Of a stretch of DNA of 64,000 nt, positions 52,591 through 60,773 are shown piece after piece (position 1 is the first letter of the stretch; each line of letters starts with the position of its first letter). This DNA is from Pelagibacterium limicola (GTDB lineage Bacteria; Pseudomonadota; Alphaproteobacteria; Rhizobiales; Devosiaceae): contig NZ_JADQDB010000001.1 in assembly GCF_015694405.1 (NCBI RefSeq), positions 552,881-616,880 of the forward strand, in the 5' to 3' direction. A program made the position numbers and the translations under genes. The notes beneath the pieces were generated by a model that ran no database searches, was not told where the DNA came from, and saw only the letters and a program-made list of their open reading frames with translations.

Positions 52591-53465
52591 GACCTGCTCC
52601 TCGGACGCAAACGCCCAAATTCGCGATCCGCATCGAGCCATTGGATGACCGGCAGGACAGCGCGCTGCAACAGCGCCATGGTGACGGCAATGCCCACGAG
52701 GCCCAGCGCGCCTTTAGGCACCATTTCGGTGAGATACCGGCGCGCGGCGGCCAGATCGAGCTTGCCGATCTGGATCACATCATCACCGCGGTCGTAATCG
52801 AGATTGGCCTGGCAATAGTCGTTGATGATGGCGCGTCGATGCTTCTGCGCTGCCTCGAAAGTCTTTTTCAGGTTGTCCGAGCCACCGGTATAGGAATTGG
52901 TTATGATGAAGTTCTGCTCATCGAAATCGGCCTCCTCGCCCACCCCAAAGACATGACGATGGGCACGCATGATCTGGCGCACGAGCACCAGCTGGCGGAA
53001 TTTACGGGGCGTGTTCCTTTCTGGGTCGGGATAAACCTCGGAAAAGGTCTCGGTGACCATGCCGACGATCGCTGGCACCTGGGTGACGTTCGAAACCCAG
53101 ATTGGGCGGCACTGATTGCGGATAAACAGCAGGAAGCAGGTCAGCCCGTAGAGCACCCAGGACAGCCCCTTGCTGCGCTGGTCCGGATCGACCATCACGA
53201 GCCCTAGATGAACCAGTTCGACCGATCGCCCATCCAACTCGAGCGGGATCACCGGCAAGGCGTTGAAGGCGATGGGTGCCCCGGTTCTCTTGTCGGTGAC
53301 AAGCGTGATGAAGCTCACTTCGAGCCGCTCGCGATCCCCGGAAAATATGCCGTATTGGAGATCCTTGGCGCCAAGTGTGCGCGAGGCAATCGTCCGCAAT
53401 TGTCCGATCAAAGCCGCCAACTGTTCCGGCGCCATCCAGAGACCGGGCCTCTCCACGATGCGCAT
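52587..53465 (-). CDS. GNAT-like acyltransferase
   Basis: About 292 residues from ATG 53465, which has AGGG 7 nt upstream; the open frame continues to 53684 through an AT-rich stretch that looks like promoter, so a TTG at 53516 is an alternative. The central HLGLVMVDPDQRSKGLSWVL block resembles the acyl-CoA pyrophosphate loop of GNAT enzymes. A hydrophobic segment lies near the C-terminus (LGLVGIAVTMALLQRAVLPV). It is the first gene of the E1-like operon and overlaps that gene by 4 nt. Function within the set is not known. Confidence 0.68.
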   Translation of the reverse strand: MRIVERPGLWMAPEQLAALIGQLRTIASRTLGAKDLQYGIFSGDRERLEVSFITLVTDKRTGAPIAFNALPVIPLELDGRSVELVHLGLVMVDPDQRSKGLSWVLYGLTCFLLFIRNQCRPIWVSNVTQVPAIVGMVTETFSEVYPDPERNTPRKFRQLVLVRQIMRAHRHVFGVGEEADFDEQNFIITNSYTGGSDNLKKTFEAAQKHRRAIINDYCQANLDYDRGDDVIQIGKLDLAAARRYLTEMVPKGALGLVGIAVTMALLQRAVLPVIQWLDADREFGRLRPRSRS

Positions 53466-53639
53466 ACGACGGCCCTGGCCGACTGGAAGAGTTAGATCGA
53501 GGTAATGCCTATCCAAGCTGACCAACCATTTTTTATAGGATGCAGTGCCGAGGTGGATAGCGTATTTGTTCAACCAAAAGTATCCCCCAGGGCAACGTGC
53601 GAAAGGTGGATATTGGTTTTTCTCCAAAAAAGGTTGCGA

Positions 53640-54147
53640 CAACAAAGGCCAAACGGAAGCTTTCTGAACTTGCCAGCAGAACAAGTCATTGCCGACCTGG
53701 AACAGCTTGGCGAAGGCTTCTTTCTCATCAACAGCAACGTGAGCATGATAAAGTCGCTTCGCACGGTCGACATGATCGACCGGCTTTATCGGAAGATTGA
53801 CCCCGAGATTGCTGGGACTCGCGAGCGCTTGTTTGTTGACGGCCCGATGCGATCAGGGGACGCTTGCGCGTAAGAACGTAGGTAAGCTGGGCAAACTTGC
53901 CATGATCTATGATCGAGTAAGGTAGCAGCGGCAGCGGTTTCTGATGTGTCGGGGCCGGCAGGGAACGAGCCAACCAGTCGTCTGCTAACTGATAACAATA
54001 TGCCGACGTCATGGGTGAAAAGCATTTGATCTAGTTTGTCAATCTGACCGGAGCCCCGTATTTCCTCCAGCCAATTGGAGAATCCGGGGTTTGATTGCTC
54101 TGATCCCGAACTTTGGAGCGCCGGTGGCTGGAGTTTTCCGGCTTCTG
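53640..54147. other. Unassigned stretch beside insertion remnants
   Basis: A plus-strand frame ending at 53873 includes a protein-like segment (VIADLEQLGEGFFLINSNV and more), but its start would lie antisense to the acyltransferase gene and I recognise no family. It may be the tail of a broken gene. The remainder to 54147 has no convincing frame. Confidence 0.35.
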
Positions 54148-54343
54148 TCACGATGGCGGGCTGACTGCATTCTGCAAGGCAATCGGGTCGTTGTATCCGA
54201 TCGCCGAGTGAGGCCGAACCTCATTGTAGTCTCTACACCAATCCTCCATTTTCACGCGGGCGTCGTCAAGGCTCGTGAACCAGTGGGTTCAGGCATTCCG
54301 ACCGGAACTTGCTATTGAAGGCTTCGATGAAGCTGCTCGTTTT
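54148..54343 (-). pseudogene. IS3-family transposase fragment (OrfB C-terminus)
   Basis: The minus strand encodes SFIEAFNSKFRSECLN, then after a one-base shift HWFTSLDDARVKMEDW and RDYNEVRPHSAIGYNDPIAL and a stop at 54148. These are the last part of the IS3-family (IS407-like) integrase-fold transposase, including the catalytic glutamate region. The frameshift near 54290 and loss of the front two-thirds mark a pseudogene. The upstream end abuts an IS21 fragment of the opposite direction. Confidence 0.82.
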
Positions 54344-54369
54344 AGGCGGGAGTTTGAGGAGTATTGGAC

Positions 54370-54519
54370 ATGGCGTTTTTGAGCGTTATCCGGCGCTGGC
54401 ATTTCCTGGACGGTTTTTCAATCCGGGTGATTTCACGGTGCACCGGCCTGTCCCGGAATGCCATTCGCAAGTATCTTCGGTCCGATGCGGTTGAGCCGAA
54501 GTTCAAGGTGCCCGCTTGA
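54370..54519 (+). pseudogene. istA: IS21-family IstA fragment (N-terminus)
   Basis: A 49-codon frame from ATG 54370 begins MAFLSVIRRWHFLDGFSIR and continues with GLSRNAIRKYLRSDAVEPKF, the N-terminal HTH region of IS21-type IstA transposases, before a stop. The catalytic domain and istB are missing. It starts 26 nt from the IS3 fragment, so one element may have inserted in the other before both decayed. Confidence 0.8.
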
Positions 54520-54809
54520 TCGCGATAGCCGGTTTCGATCTCCTGGTCCTCCCAGCACGCCTTCCGTATCGCTTGCAGATGTGCAAGCGGGCCGTAGCGA
54601 TCCGCAGGCCGATAGACGTGGGATATTGAACGCAGCGTTTGTGCAGCAGCGCCAGAAACAAGAAATAGGTACTTCTTCGTCACGTAGCGAGTGGCGCTGC
54701 CAATCAGGCCCATCCTGGCAAGAAGGCCGGCGGCCAACCGATATTCGCTTGCGCATATAATGTTATTACATTACCGAAAGATGGAATAACGATCCGCTTC
54801 GCGCGCTAG

Positions 54810-55265
54810 GGCTTTTCATTTGACGACGGAAACGCCGAGCGCGTCGCCGTGCTCAGAGCCGATGTTGCAGAGATAGACACCGCTGCCGACCCTCGCACCG
54901 GCTTTGCGCTTTATGTAGGGGGCGGCGGACAAACACTTTACCCCTATGGCGCTCGCTCCATGGTGACGCCGGTTTTCGCCGCGGCCGGCCTTCACAATGT
55001 CTATGGCGAGACCGATGAGCGCGTGTTCGAGGCTGCCACCGAAGAGCTTCTGGGCAAGAACCCGGATGTGATCGTGCTGCTCTATTCCAATGGCACCCCC
55101 GACGCGGTACTTGCCGATTTCCAGAAAGTGGCCGGCGTCGAGAATTTCGAGGCGGTCAAGAGCGGCCGGGTGGTGACTCTGCCGTTCGAATATACCGATC
55201 CGCCGTCGCCGTTTTCGCTCAGGGGCGCAAGCGCTTTGGCTGCGCAACTGGCCGATCTGCCGTGA
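54810..55265 (+). pseudogene. Truncated periplasmic siderophore/cobalamin-type binding protein
   Basis: The open frame from 54810 gives the C-terminal half of a class III (FecB/BtuF) binding protein: YVGGGGQTLYPYGARSMVTP, then ITEERVFEAATEELLGKNPD-like wording (here DERVFEAATEELLGKNPD), DVIVLLYS and a final NFEAVKSGRVVTLPF. The signal peptide and first lobe are missing, removed at the insertion-scarred junction just upstream. A GTG at 54849 could start a short product without secretion signal, so it is not functional as a receptor. It overlaps the ATPase gene by 4 nt, as in an intact operon. Confidence 0.8.
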
Positions 55266-56041
55266 TCACTGCCGAGGCCATCAAGGTCTCCCGCAATGGC
55301 CGGCTGCTGCTCGATAGTGTGAGCCTTGCCGTCGAGAACGGGCAGGTCATGGGCATTGTTGGCCCCAATGGGGCCGGCAAGAGCACGCTGCTGCGCAGCC
55401 TTTATGGTGCCGTTTCTCACGGCGGTGCAATCCACCTCGATGGCTCCCCCCTTTCAACCCTCTCGCGCCGGGCGGTTGCACGTCGTGTGGCCGTCGTGTC
55501 CCAGAGTCAGATGCTCGACCCCGACCAGAGCGTCCATGAAGTAGTCGCGCTGGGGAGATTGCCACGCCAGGCCTGGTTTGGCTCCGGGCCGGGGGAGGAC
55601 GAGCATGCGATTACTGACGCGATCACTCGGGTTGGCCTAGCAACCATGGCCAATGCACCGGTTCGATGCCTGTCGGGCGGCGAAATTCAGCGCGCGCTGA
55701 TCGCCCGCGCCCTGTGTCAGGGCGCCGACCATCTTCTTCTCGACGAACCTACAAATCATCTCGATCTCGCTTTCCAGCATGAGATTCTGGCGCTGGTGAA
55801 AAGCTTCGGGCTCGCCACGCTCATCGTTATTCACGATCTCAACCTCGCCGCCCGCTATTGCGACCGCGTGGGCTTCATCGAAGCCGGCCGTCTGCTGGCC
55901 CTCGGCGCACCCGAAGCGGTGCTCACGCCCCAGCGCGTGGCCAAGACTTATGGAATTGCAACAACATGTATCGTAACCCCAGCCGGGCGCCAGCACCTGG
56001 TTTTTGCCGACACACCCCCTATCATGGAGACTTCATCATGA
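55262..56041 (+). CDS. Siderophore/cobalamin ABC ATPase (FecE/BtuD-like)
   Basis: A 259-residue ATPase with Walker A GPNGAGKS at 34-41, signature LSGGEIQRALIARAL, and Walker B LLLDEPTNHLD, the pattern of iron-siderophore and B12 importers. It starts with GTG in GTGA overlap with the truncated binding protein. No FecCD-type permease is present next to it, so the importer here is incomplete unless a permease is supplied elsewhere. It overlaps the methyltransferase gene by 4 nt. Confidence 0.88.
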   Translation: MITAEAIKVSRNGRLLLDSVSLAVENGQVMGIVGPNGAGKSTLLRSLYGAVSHGGAIHLDGSPLSTLSRRAVARRVAVVSQSQMLDPDQSVHEVVALGRLPRQAWFGSGPGEDEHAITDAITRVGLATMANAPVRCLSGGEIQRALIARALCQGADHLLLDEPTNHLDLAFQHEILALVKSFGLATLIVIHDLNLAARYCDRVGFIEAGRLLALGAPEAVLTPQRVAKTYGIATTCIVTPAGRQHLVFADTPPIMETSS

Positions 56042-56799
56042 ACGATCTGCCGTTACCCACTGCACACGACCTGTTGGCCAGATGGGATGCCCAACAGACC
56101 GCCTATATCAAGCATCGCGATCAGCGCTTTGCGATTATGGCAGAGACCATTGCTCGTCACTGTGGTGACAGCCCGCGCATCCTCGACCTTGCCTGTGGCC
56201 CCAGTTCGACCAGCGCCGCTCTTCTCAAACTCTTGCCAGGCGCACAAATCGTTGCGGTCGACAAGGACCCAGTCCTGCTAGCGATTGCCACTGAAAGCTT
56301 TGCAGGCCGTGACAACGTCGAAGTGCACGACGAAGATCTCGACCAGACCGCCTGGCTGGAGGCAATTGGCGGCCAGTTCGATGCCGTCGTCTCGTCGACC
56401 GCACTGCACTGGCTGGCGCCCGATGCGCTTGCCCGGCTTTACTTCACCCTTTCATCCAAGGTCAGGGAGGGCGGCATTTTTCTCAATGCCGATCATCTCA
56501 AATATGATGATGTTACCCAGCCCGTCCTCCATAGGATTTCTGCAGAAGACGACAAGAACAACCAGAAGATTGCCTTCGACAGTGGGGTCGATACATGGGA
56601 TGCCTGGTGGGATGCGGTAAAAGCCAATCCGGCCTATCAGGATGCAGTCGCCCGACGTGACATCGTCTGGGAAGGCAAAGGCCCACAGCCCCATGTGAGC
56701 CTGGGCTATCATCTCACCACCCTGCGTAGCGCTGGCTTTCGCGAAACCGGTACAATCTGGCAATATTTCGACGACTACGTGCTCTATGCCGTGCGGTAG
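56038..56799 (+). CDS. Class I SAM-dependent methyltransferase
   Basis: A 253-residue methyltransferase. The SAM-binding motif I is RILDLACGPSSTS at about 47-59, with an acidic residue in VAVDKD at the end of the next strand, and VSSTALHWL as motif IV. It is coupled to the ATPase gene by an ATGA overlap. Similar enzymes occur in siderophore uptake operons and may modify the ligand or a carrier, but the substrate is unknown. The upstream extension to 55858 is a shadow of the ATPase gene. Confidence 0.85.
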   Translation: MNDLPLPTAHDLLARWDAQQTAYIKHRDQRFAIMAETIARHCGDSPRILDLACGPSSTSAALLKLLPGAQIVAVDKDPVLLAIATESFAGRDNVEVHDEDLDQTAWLEAIGGQFDAVVSSTALHWLAPDALARLYFTLSSKVREGGIFLNADHLKYDDVTQPVLHRISAEDDKNNQKIAFDSGVDTWDAWWDAVKANPAYQDAVARRDIVWEGKGPQPHVSLGYHLTTLRSAGFRETGTIWQYFDDYVLYAVR

Positions 56800-57310
56800 A
56801 CGTGTAAACACCAATCCCTGTCTGTTGTTGCAGCTGGCGGCGGGCAGGGTCTTGCCCGGATTCGCCGAAGCAGTTGGGCGAGGTTTTGCAGTCGGATAGA
56901 GAGGAAGGGTTCCTGGCGCGACAGCAGCATGGTAATCCCAGAGGATTCAAAGCCGCGTCCGCGACGTGGCCGTCCTCCGCGATAGCCAGTGGAAATGCCA
57001 AGCGCCGTCGGCCACGTTGACGCGAAGGGTCAATCGGAGCAGCCGCCCACGACGAACCGGCGGAAGCCCGGCATCAAGCCGCGCGCGATCGAGGAGTGCC
57101 CAACACCTCTCTTCGATGATTGGCTCGCCGGCACGTAGTGTCACGGTCTGACGCTCGCCTCCGGACACGTTGCGATGATCGACGTCGGTTTCGGTTTCCA
57201 ACGCGTGCCCGGACGCCGCCGATGGAGATCGTCTCAGCCGTCATCGCGGGCGGCACCGATCTCGAACGAGTTGAACCTGTAACTGCACCGAAACTCAGAA
57301 AGGAAAAGAT
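56800..57310. other. Non-coding stretch between methyltransferase and cupin genes
   Basis: Neither strand gives a gene I can support. Frames of 60-85 codons on both strands are arginine-rich and lack recognisable domains or ribosome sites. An AAAGGAAAAG site near 57300 belongs to the cupin gene. It may be decayed sequence, in keeping with the insertion remnants nearby. Confidence 0.45.
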
Positions 57311-57658
57311 ATGAAAGTCCTTAGATTTGAACCAGCCGATGCCAGATTCGAACGCTCGCCCGGACAGGACGCCGACATCTTTGCCGCGAACTTGGCGGAT
57401 CAACAGCAGGGGGGTCCGGTCACGGTCGGGTATGGAAGGTATGGCCCCAACCAGGTCCTGAAGACCAATATCGTCGTCGATGACGTCATGGTGGTCCTGG
57501 AAGAAAGGGTGTCGGTTGAAGCCGACGGCGAGACGCTGACTGCGGGTCCCGGCGAAATTATCTATATGCCGAAGGGGAACGCTGTGGTCCTTCGCTCCCA
57601 CGCAGAAGGAGCGCTGACAGCCTATGTCACGTATCCTCACTGGTCAGAAGCGGAATAG
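57311..57658 (+). CDS. Small cupin-domain protein
   Basis: A 115-residue single-domain cupin. The barrel strands are visible as VDDVMVVLEERVSVEADGET and LTAGPGEIIYMPKGNAVVLRS, resembling EutQ-like and related small cupins. The usual metal-binding histidine motif HxH is not obvious in the first strand, so a catalytic metal is uncertain. ATG 57311 follows AAAGGAAAAG. It is separated by 218 nt from the TetR gene and may be its target or a stand-alone gene. Confidence 0.75.
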   Translation: MKVLRFEPADARFERSPGQDADIFAANLADQQQGGPVTVGYGRYGPNQVLKTNIVVDDVMVVLEERVSVEADGETLTAGPGEIIYMPKGNAVVLRSHAEGALTAYVTYPHWSEAE

Positions 57659-57816
57659 GATATCGCGGAACGAACACGGCCGGCCTCAGCCCCTAAAAGA
57701 GAGGTCCGATGCCTTGGGCGCCCGGCGTGAACGTCAAACCAAAGTCCTGAGTGCCACCGCAGGTGCGGAAGTCGGATTATCCGCGATTGAGGCCCCTGAG
57801 CATGGCGGGGAACTTC

Positions 57817-57822
57817 TTGACA
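57817..57822 (+). promoter_or_regulatory. Possible -35 element before the TetR gene
   Basis: TTGACA, a perfect sigma-70 -35 hexamer. At 17-nt spacing it meets TATTTC inside the palindrome at 57833, a weak -10. Together they would place the promoter under direct control of whatever binds the palindrome. Confidence 0.4.
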
Positions 57823-57832
57823 GATTAACATG

Positions 57833-57868
57833 CCCTGTTTATTTCCAACCGATCGGAAATAAACAGGG
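57833..57868. promoter_or_regulatory. Large palindrome before the TetR gene, candidate TetR operator
   Basis: CCCTGTTTATTTCC-N8-GGAAATAAACAGGG, perfect 14-bp arms, ending at the GGAGG ribosome site of the TetR gene. The inner CCGATCGG is itself a palindrome. Length, symmetry and location suit a TetR-dimer operator controlling tetR and the epimerase gene behind it; as RNA it could also hide the ribosome site. Confidence 0.7.
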
Positions 57869-57876
57869 AGGATTGC

Positions 57877-58449
57877 GTGCCCCGACCCCGAATGCATGAT
57901 CAGGAAGATATTCTTGATGCCGTGGAGCGAGTGATTGCCCGCGACGGAGTCTTGAGTCTTGGCGCTGTTGCGAAAGAGGCCGGGGTCTCCAAGGCGACCG
58001 TGCTTTACGAGCATACCAGCAAACGGAATCTTCTGGCTGCCCTCGTCGCACGGACGATCAACGCTGACAACGCGTTCAATGAGAGTTGCGAAGCGGGGTT
58101 TGCCGGGCAGGCGGATGCTCCGCTGCTCGGCAGGATCGAAGCTGCCAAGCGAACGCCGTGGGCCAATGGAGGCAACGCCGCGGTTCTTGGGCTGATCTCT
58201 GCACTGATGCAGGATGAAGCGCTTCGTAATGAATTTCGAGCAAACCAGCAGAAATTGCGCGAAGGGCTGATTGAGGCCGCAGCCGATGCCCGCACGACAC
58301 GGCTGGCGTGGCTTGCTCTGGAAGGATTCAAGTTCCAGCAGCACATGGAATTGGTCGCCTGGAACGAGACCGAACGCGCTGAAATCCTCAACGATATAAC
58401 AACGTTTGCCCGAACAGGCACACTCATCGGGGAGAATTCGAGTGACTGA
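57877..58449 (+). CDS. TetR family transcriptional regulator
   Basis: A 190-residue regulator with the N-terminal TetR HTH at about residues 8-55 (DAVERVIARDGVLSLGAVAK, then EAGVSKATVLYEHTSKRNLL) and an all-helical ligand domain. Start is GTG 57877 with GGAGG at 57867-57871. The epimerase gene overlaps its end by 8 nt, so the two share a transcript, and the palindrome before it implies autoregulation. The inducer is unknown. Confidence 0.9.
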   Translation: MPRPRMHDQEDILDAVERVIARDGVLSLGAVAKEAGVSKATVLYEHTSKRNLLAALVARTINADNAFNESCEAGFAGQADAPLLGRIEAAKRTPWANGGNAAVLGLISALMQDEALRNEFRANQQKLREGLIEAAADARTTRLAWLALEGFKFQQHMELVAWNETERAEILNDITTFARTGTLIGENSSD

Positions 58450-59443
58450 ACGGCATATCTTTGTCACCGGCGCGAGCGGCTATGTGGGGCGAAACCTCAT
58501 TCGCCATTTCACGAATGCCGGTCATCGCGTGACAGGGCTCGCGCGCAGCGACCGAAGCGCGGCGATAGTCACAGAATTGGGAGCCACCGCGGTTCGAGGT
58601 GACATGCTGCGCGATAGCCTCTCACCGCTCTTGGTCGGGGCGACAGAACTGGTTCACGCGGCCGCCAACCTCGACCACGGGCCTGGACGCGTCGCTTATG
58701 AAGACAACGTCCGTGGTACAGAAACCGTGATCGCCGCCGCCTCAATTGCGGGCATCCAACGCCTGGTGCACATCAGTTCGGACTCGGTGCTTCAGGACGG
58801 CCATCCCCTGCGTGACGTTCACGAGAGCCATCCTGTCCCAGTACGTCATGCGGGAGCCTATTCCACCGGCAAGGCCGAAGCGGAGAAAGTCGCGCTGAAA
58901 GGGAACAGTGACGCTATGGACGTGATCGTCCTTCGACCCCGTATGCTATGGGGACGCGATGACACCACAGCCCTGCCCACCCTCGTGGACATGGTGCGAA
59001 GCGGGCAATTCGCCTGGATCTCCGGCGGAGATTACCTTTCTTCCACAACGCATGTAGGCAATCTGTGCCATGCGGTCGATCTGGCCCTCACCAATGGGCG
59101 GGCCGGTGAAATCTATCATATCTGCGACGGTCCGGCACGGTCATTTAGGGATACTGTGACAGGTCTGCTCGCGACACAGGGAATATCGCCCCCTGACAAA
59201 TCAGTGCCGCGCCCCGTTCTGCGCCTGCTGGCGCGAGTTGGCGATCGTCTTTATCGTCTGTCCGGAGGCCGTCTGCACGGACCTCTGAGCTTTCAGGAAT
59301 ATGCGACGAGTGCTGTTGAGATCACGCTCGATATCTCCAAGGCCAAACAGGAAATCGGCTATTTGCCGATTGTTGGCTGGGAGGAAGGGCTGGATGAGCT
59401 AAGGGATGGGACGCCCCGAGGCAACGTTCCGGCCTGGGCTTGA
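58442..59443 (+). CDS. NAD(P)-dependent epimerase/dehydratase family protein
   Basis: A 333-residue extended short-chain dehydrogenase. The nucleotide motif GASGYVG (G10xxG13xxG16) is at the N-terminus, and the active-site Y140xxxK144 in AYSTGKAEAEK is intact. The wording VHISSDSVLQDG and RPRMLWGRDDT is like that of 3-beta-hydroxysteroid dehydrogenase/sterol-type and sugar-epimerase relatives. Start is GTG 58442 with GGGGAG upstream; the earlier in-frame start lies inside tetR. It is coupled to the TetR gene and probably is what TetR controls. Confidence 0.86.
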   Translation: MTERHIFVTGASGYVGRNLIRHFTNAGHRVTGLARSDRSAAIVTELGATAVRGDMLRDSLSPLLVGATELVHAAANLDHGPGRVAYEDNVRGTETVIAAASIAGIQRLVHISSDSVLQDGHPLRDVHESHPVPVRHAGAYSTGKAEAEKVALKGNSDAMDVIVLRPRMLWGRDDTTALPTLVDMVRSGQFAWISGGDYLSSTTHVGNLCHAVDLALTNGRAGEIYHICDGPARSFRDTVTGLLATQGISPPDKSVPRPVLRLLARVGDRLYRLSGGRLHGPLSFQEYATSAVEITLDISKAKQEIGYLPIVGWEEGLDELRDGTPRGNVPAWA

Positions 59444-59478
59444 ATGGAAACGTTTCGGAGTGCCTTACTGAAAGACCA

Positions 59479-59829
59479 CTATCGTCTCCGAGGCGGGATT
59501 GAATCCCGGATGGACGGCGACAGACTAGCTTTCGAGATCGTAGGGTTCCGAAATTCCTTCAGTTCGAAATCGACGTCCTTGTCGCCCCGGCCGGACAGGT
59601 TCACCAAGACGCTTTCCGGGGAAGGGCGGCGCTCGGCCAGCTTGATCGCGGAGGCGAGTGCATGGGAACTTTCGAGCGCTGGGAGGATCCCTTCCGATTT
59701 TGTAATACGGAAGAAGGTGCTGATCGCCGTTTCGTCGGAGATGGTCTATACCATTAGGCGGCCTTCCTCATGCAGCATCGCGATCTCTGGTCCGACCCCG
59801 GGATAGACTAGGCCGAGGCCACTGACGAC
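59479..59829 (-). pseudogene. trpB-like fossil (tryptophan synthase beta C-terminus)
   Basis: The minus strand reads VVSGLGLVYPGVGPEIAMLH, EEGRLMV then a stop, and further [20 protein letters not shown] and [20 protein letters not shown] before a stop at 59479. These are the SAGLxYPGVGPE, EGIxPALExSHA and NLSGRGDKD signatures of the tryptophan synthase beta chain, in order. The in-frame stop near 59755 and missing N-terminal two-thirds make it a dead fragment. It is oriented against its neighbours. Confidence 0.8.
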
Positions 59830-60104
59830 ACCGGCGAAGACGTCCCTTCTTCCTGTTGCAAAACGATCGACGGCGCGCCGTGAAGCGTTACGGAAGCTCC
59901 GAAGGAAAGCGTGGCAGCATGTTTCCCGGTTTCATTAGAATTGCCGAGCGGTTCCACGCATGGAGAGTTGGAGCTTTACTCGCCGGGCGGTCGGCGCAAG
60001 GAAGCTGTACCACCCCCTCTCGTGAAAGGCCCCGGTCTGAATTTCTTGCCACCCTGCGGCAATGTTTGCTTGATAGAGATGTCGCAAAACTGAAGGGGCT
60101 TTGC

Positions 60105-60773
60105 GTGCGGATTTTGTTGGTCGAAGACGAACGGGAGATGGCAGACCTGATGACCGTCGCGCTCGGCAGACAGGACATATTGGTCGATCACGTACGGACC
60201 CTCGAACTTGCGAAGGAAGCCTGTCTAAGCGGCATTCACGACGCAGTGCTGCTGGATCGCAGATTGCCCGATGGCGATGGGCTCGCGCTCATTCCACTAC
60301 TGCGCAAGGAGCGCTCCGGCATACCGGTAGTCGTCCTCTCCGCTCTCGGTTCCCCAGATCAGAGAATCGCTGGCCTTGATAACGGGGCGGATGACTATCT
60401 CGCTAAGCCATTTTCCGTAGCTGAACTCCTGGCAAGGCTTCGCGCTGTCATGCGGCGGCCCGCTCAGCTGGAAGCCAGCCTGGTCAATGTTGCAAGGTTG
60501 TCTTTCAACTTGACTGAGCGGCAGGCCTACATTGACAGCGTGCCCCTTGATCTTCCGCGGCGGGAATTGCTGGCACTCGAAATTCTGGTGCGGCGCGCCG
60601 GGCGGACTGTTCCTCGCTCCGCAATTGAGGAGGCAGTGTATGGCTATGACGACGAGATCGCCTCCAACACACTTGATTCTCACATCTCGAGGCTTCGGCA
60701 GAAGCTAGCCTCAGCGGGCGTTGAGATTCACGGGATACGTGGGCTCGGATATCTCTTGAAAGCGGCGCCATGA
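60105..60773 (+). CDS. Two-component response regulator (OmpR/PhoB class)
   Basis: A 222-residue regulator. The receiver domain has D51 as phospho-acceptor (LLDRRLPDGDG), the acidic pair in VEDE at the N-terminus and K99 in YLAKPF. A winged-helix DNA-binding domain fills about residues 130-220 (LPRRELLALEIL, NTLDSHISRLRQKL). I start at GTG 60105, GAAGGGG about 8 nt upstream; a longer frame to 59856 does not add domain sequence. It overlaps the kinase gene by 4 nt. Targets are not evident. Confidence 0.92.
   Translation: MRILLVEDEREMADLMTVALGRQDILVDHVRTLELAKEACLSGIHDAVLLDRRLPDGDGLALIPLLRKERSGIPVVVLSALGSPDQRIAGLDNGADDYLAKPFSVAELLARLRAVMRRPAQLEASLVNVARLSFNLTERQAYIDSVPLDLPRRELLALEILVRRAGRTVPRSAIEEAVYGYDDEIASNTLDSHISRLRQKLASAGVEIHGIRGLGYLLKAAP

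Noticed and set aside
54342..54737. Minus-strand open frame of 131 codons
   Set aside because: Its C-terminal part is antisense to the IstA fragment. The N-terminal part looks somewhat protein-like but I recognise no family and see no ribosome site.
56947..57201. Minus-strand frame of 84 codons
   Set aside because: Arginine-rich, no ribosome site, no domain; treated as chance.
59444..59806. Plus-strand open frame of 120 codons after the epimerase gene
   Set aside because: It is the antisense of the trpB-like fossil, whose signatures are clear on the other strand.
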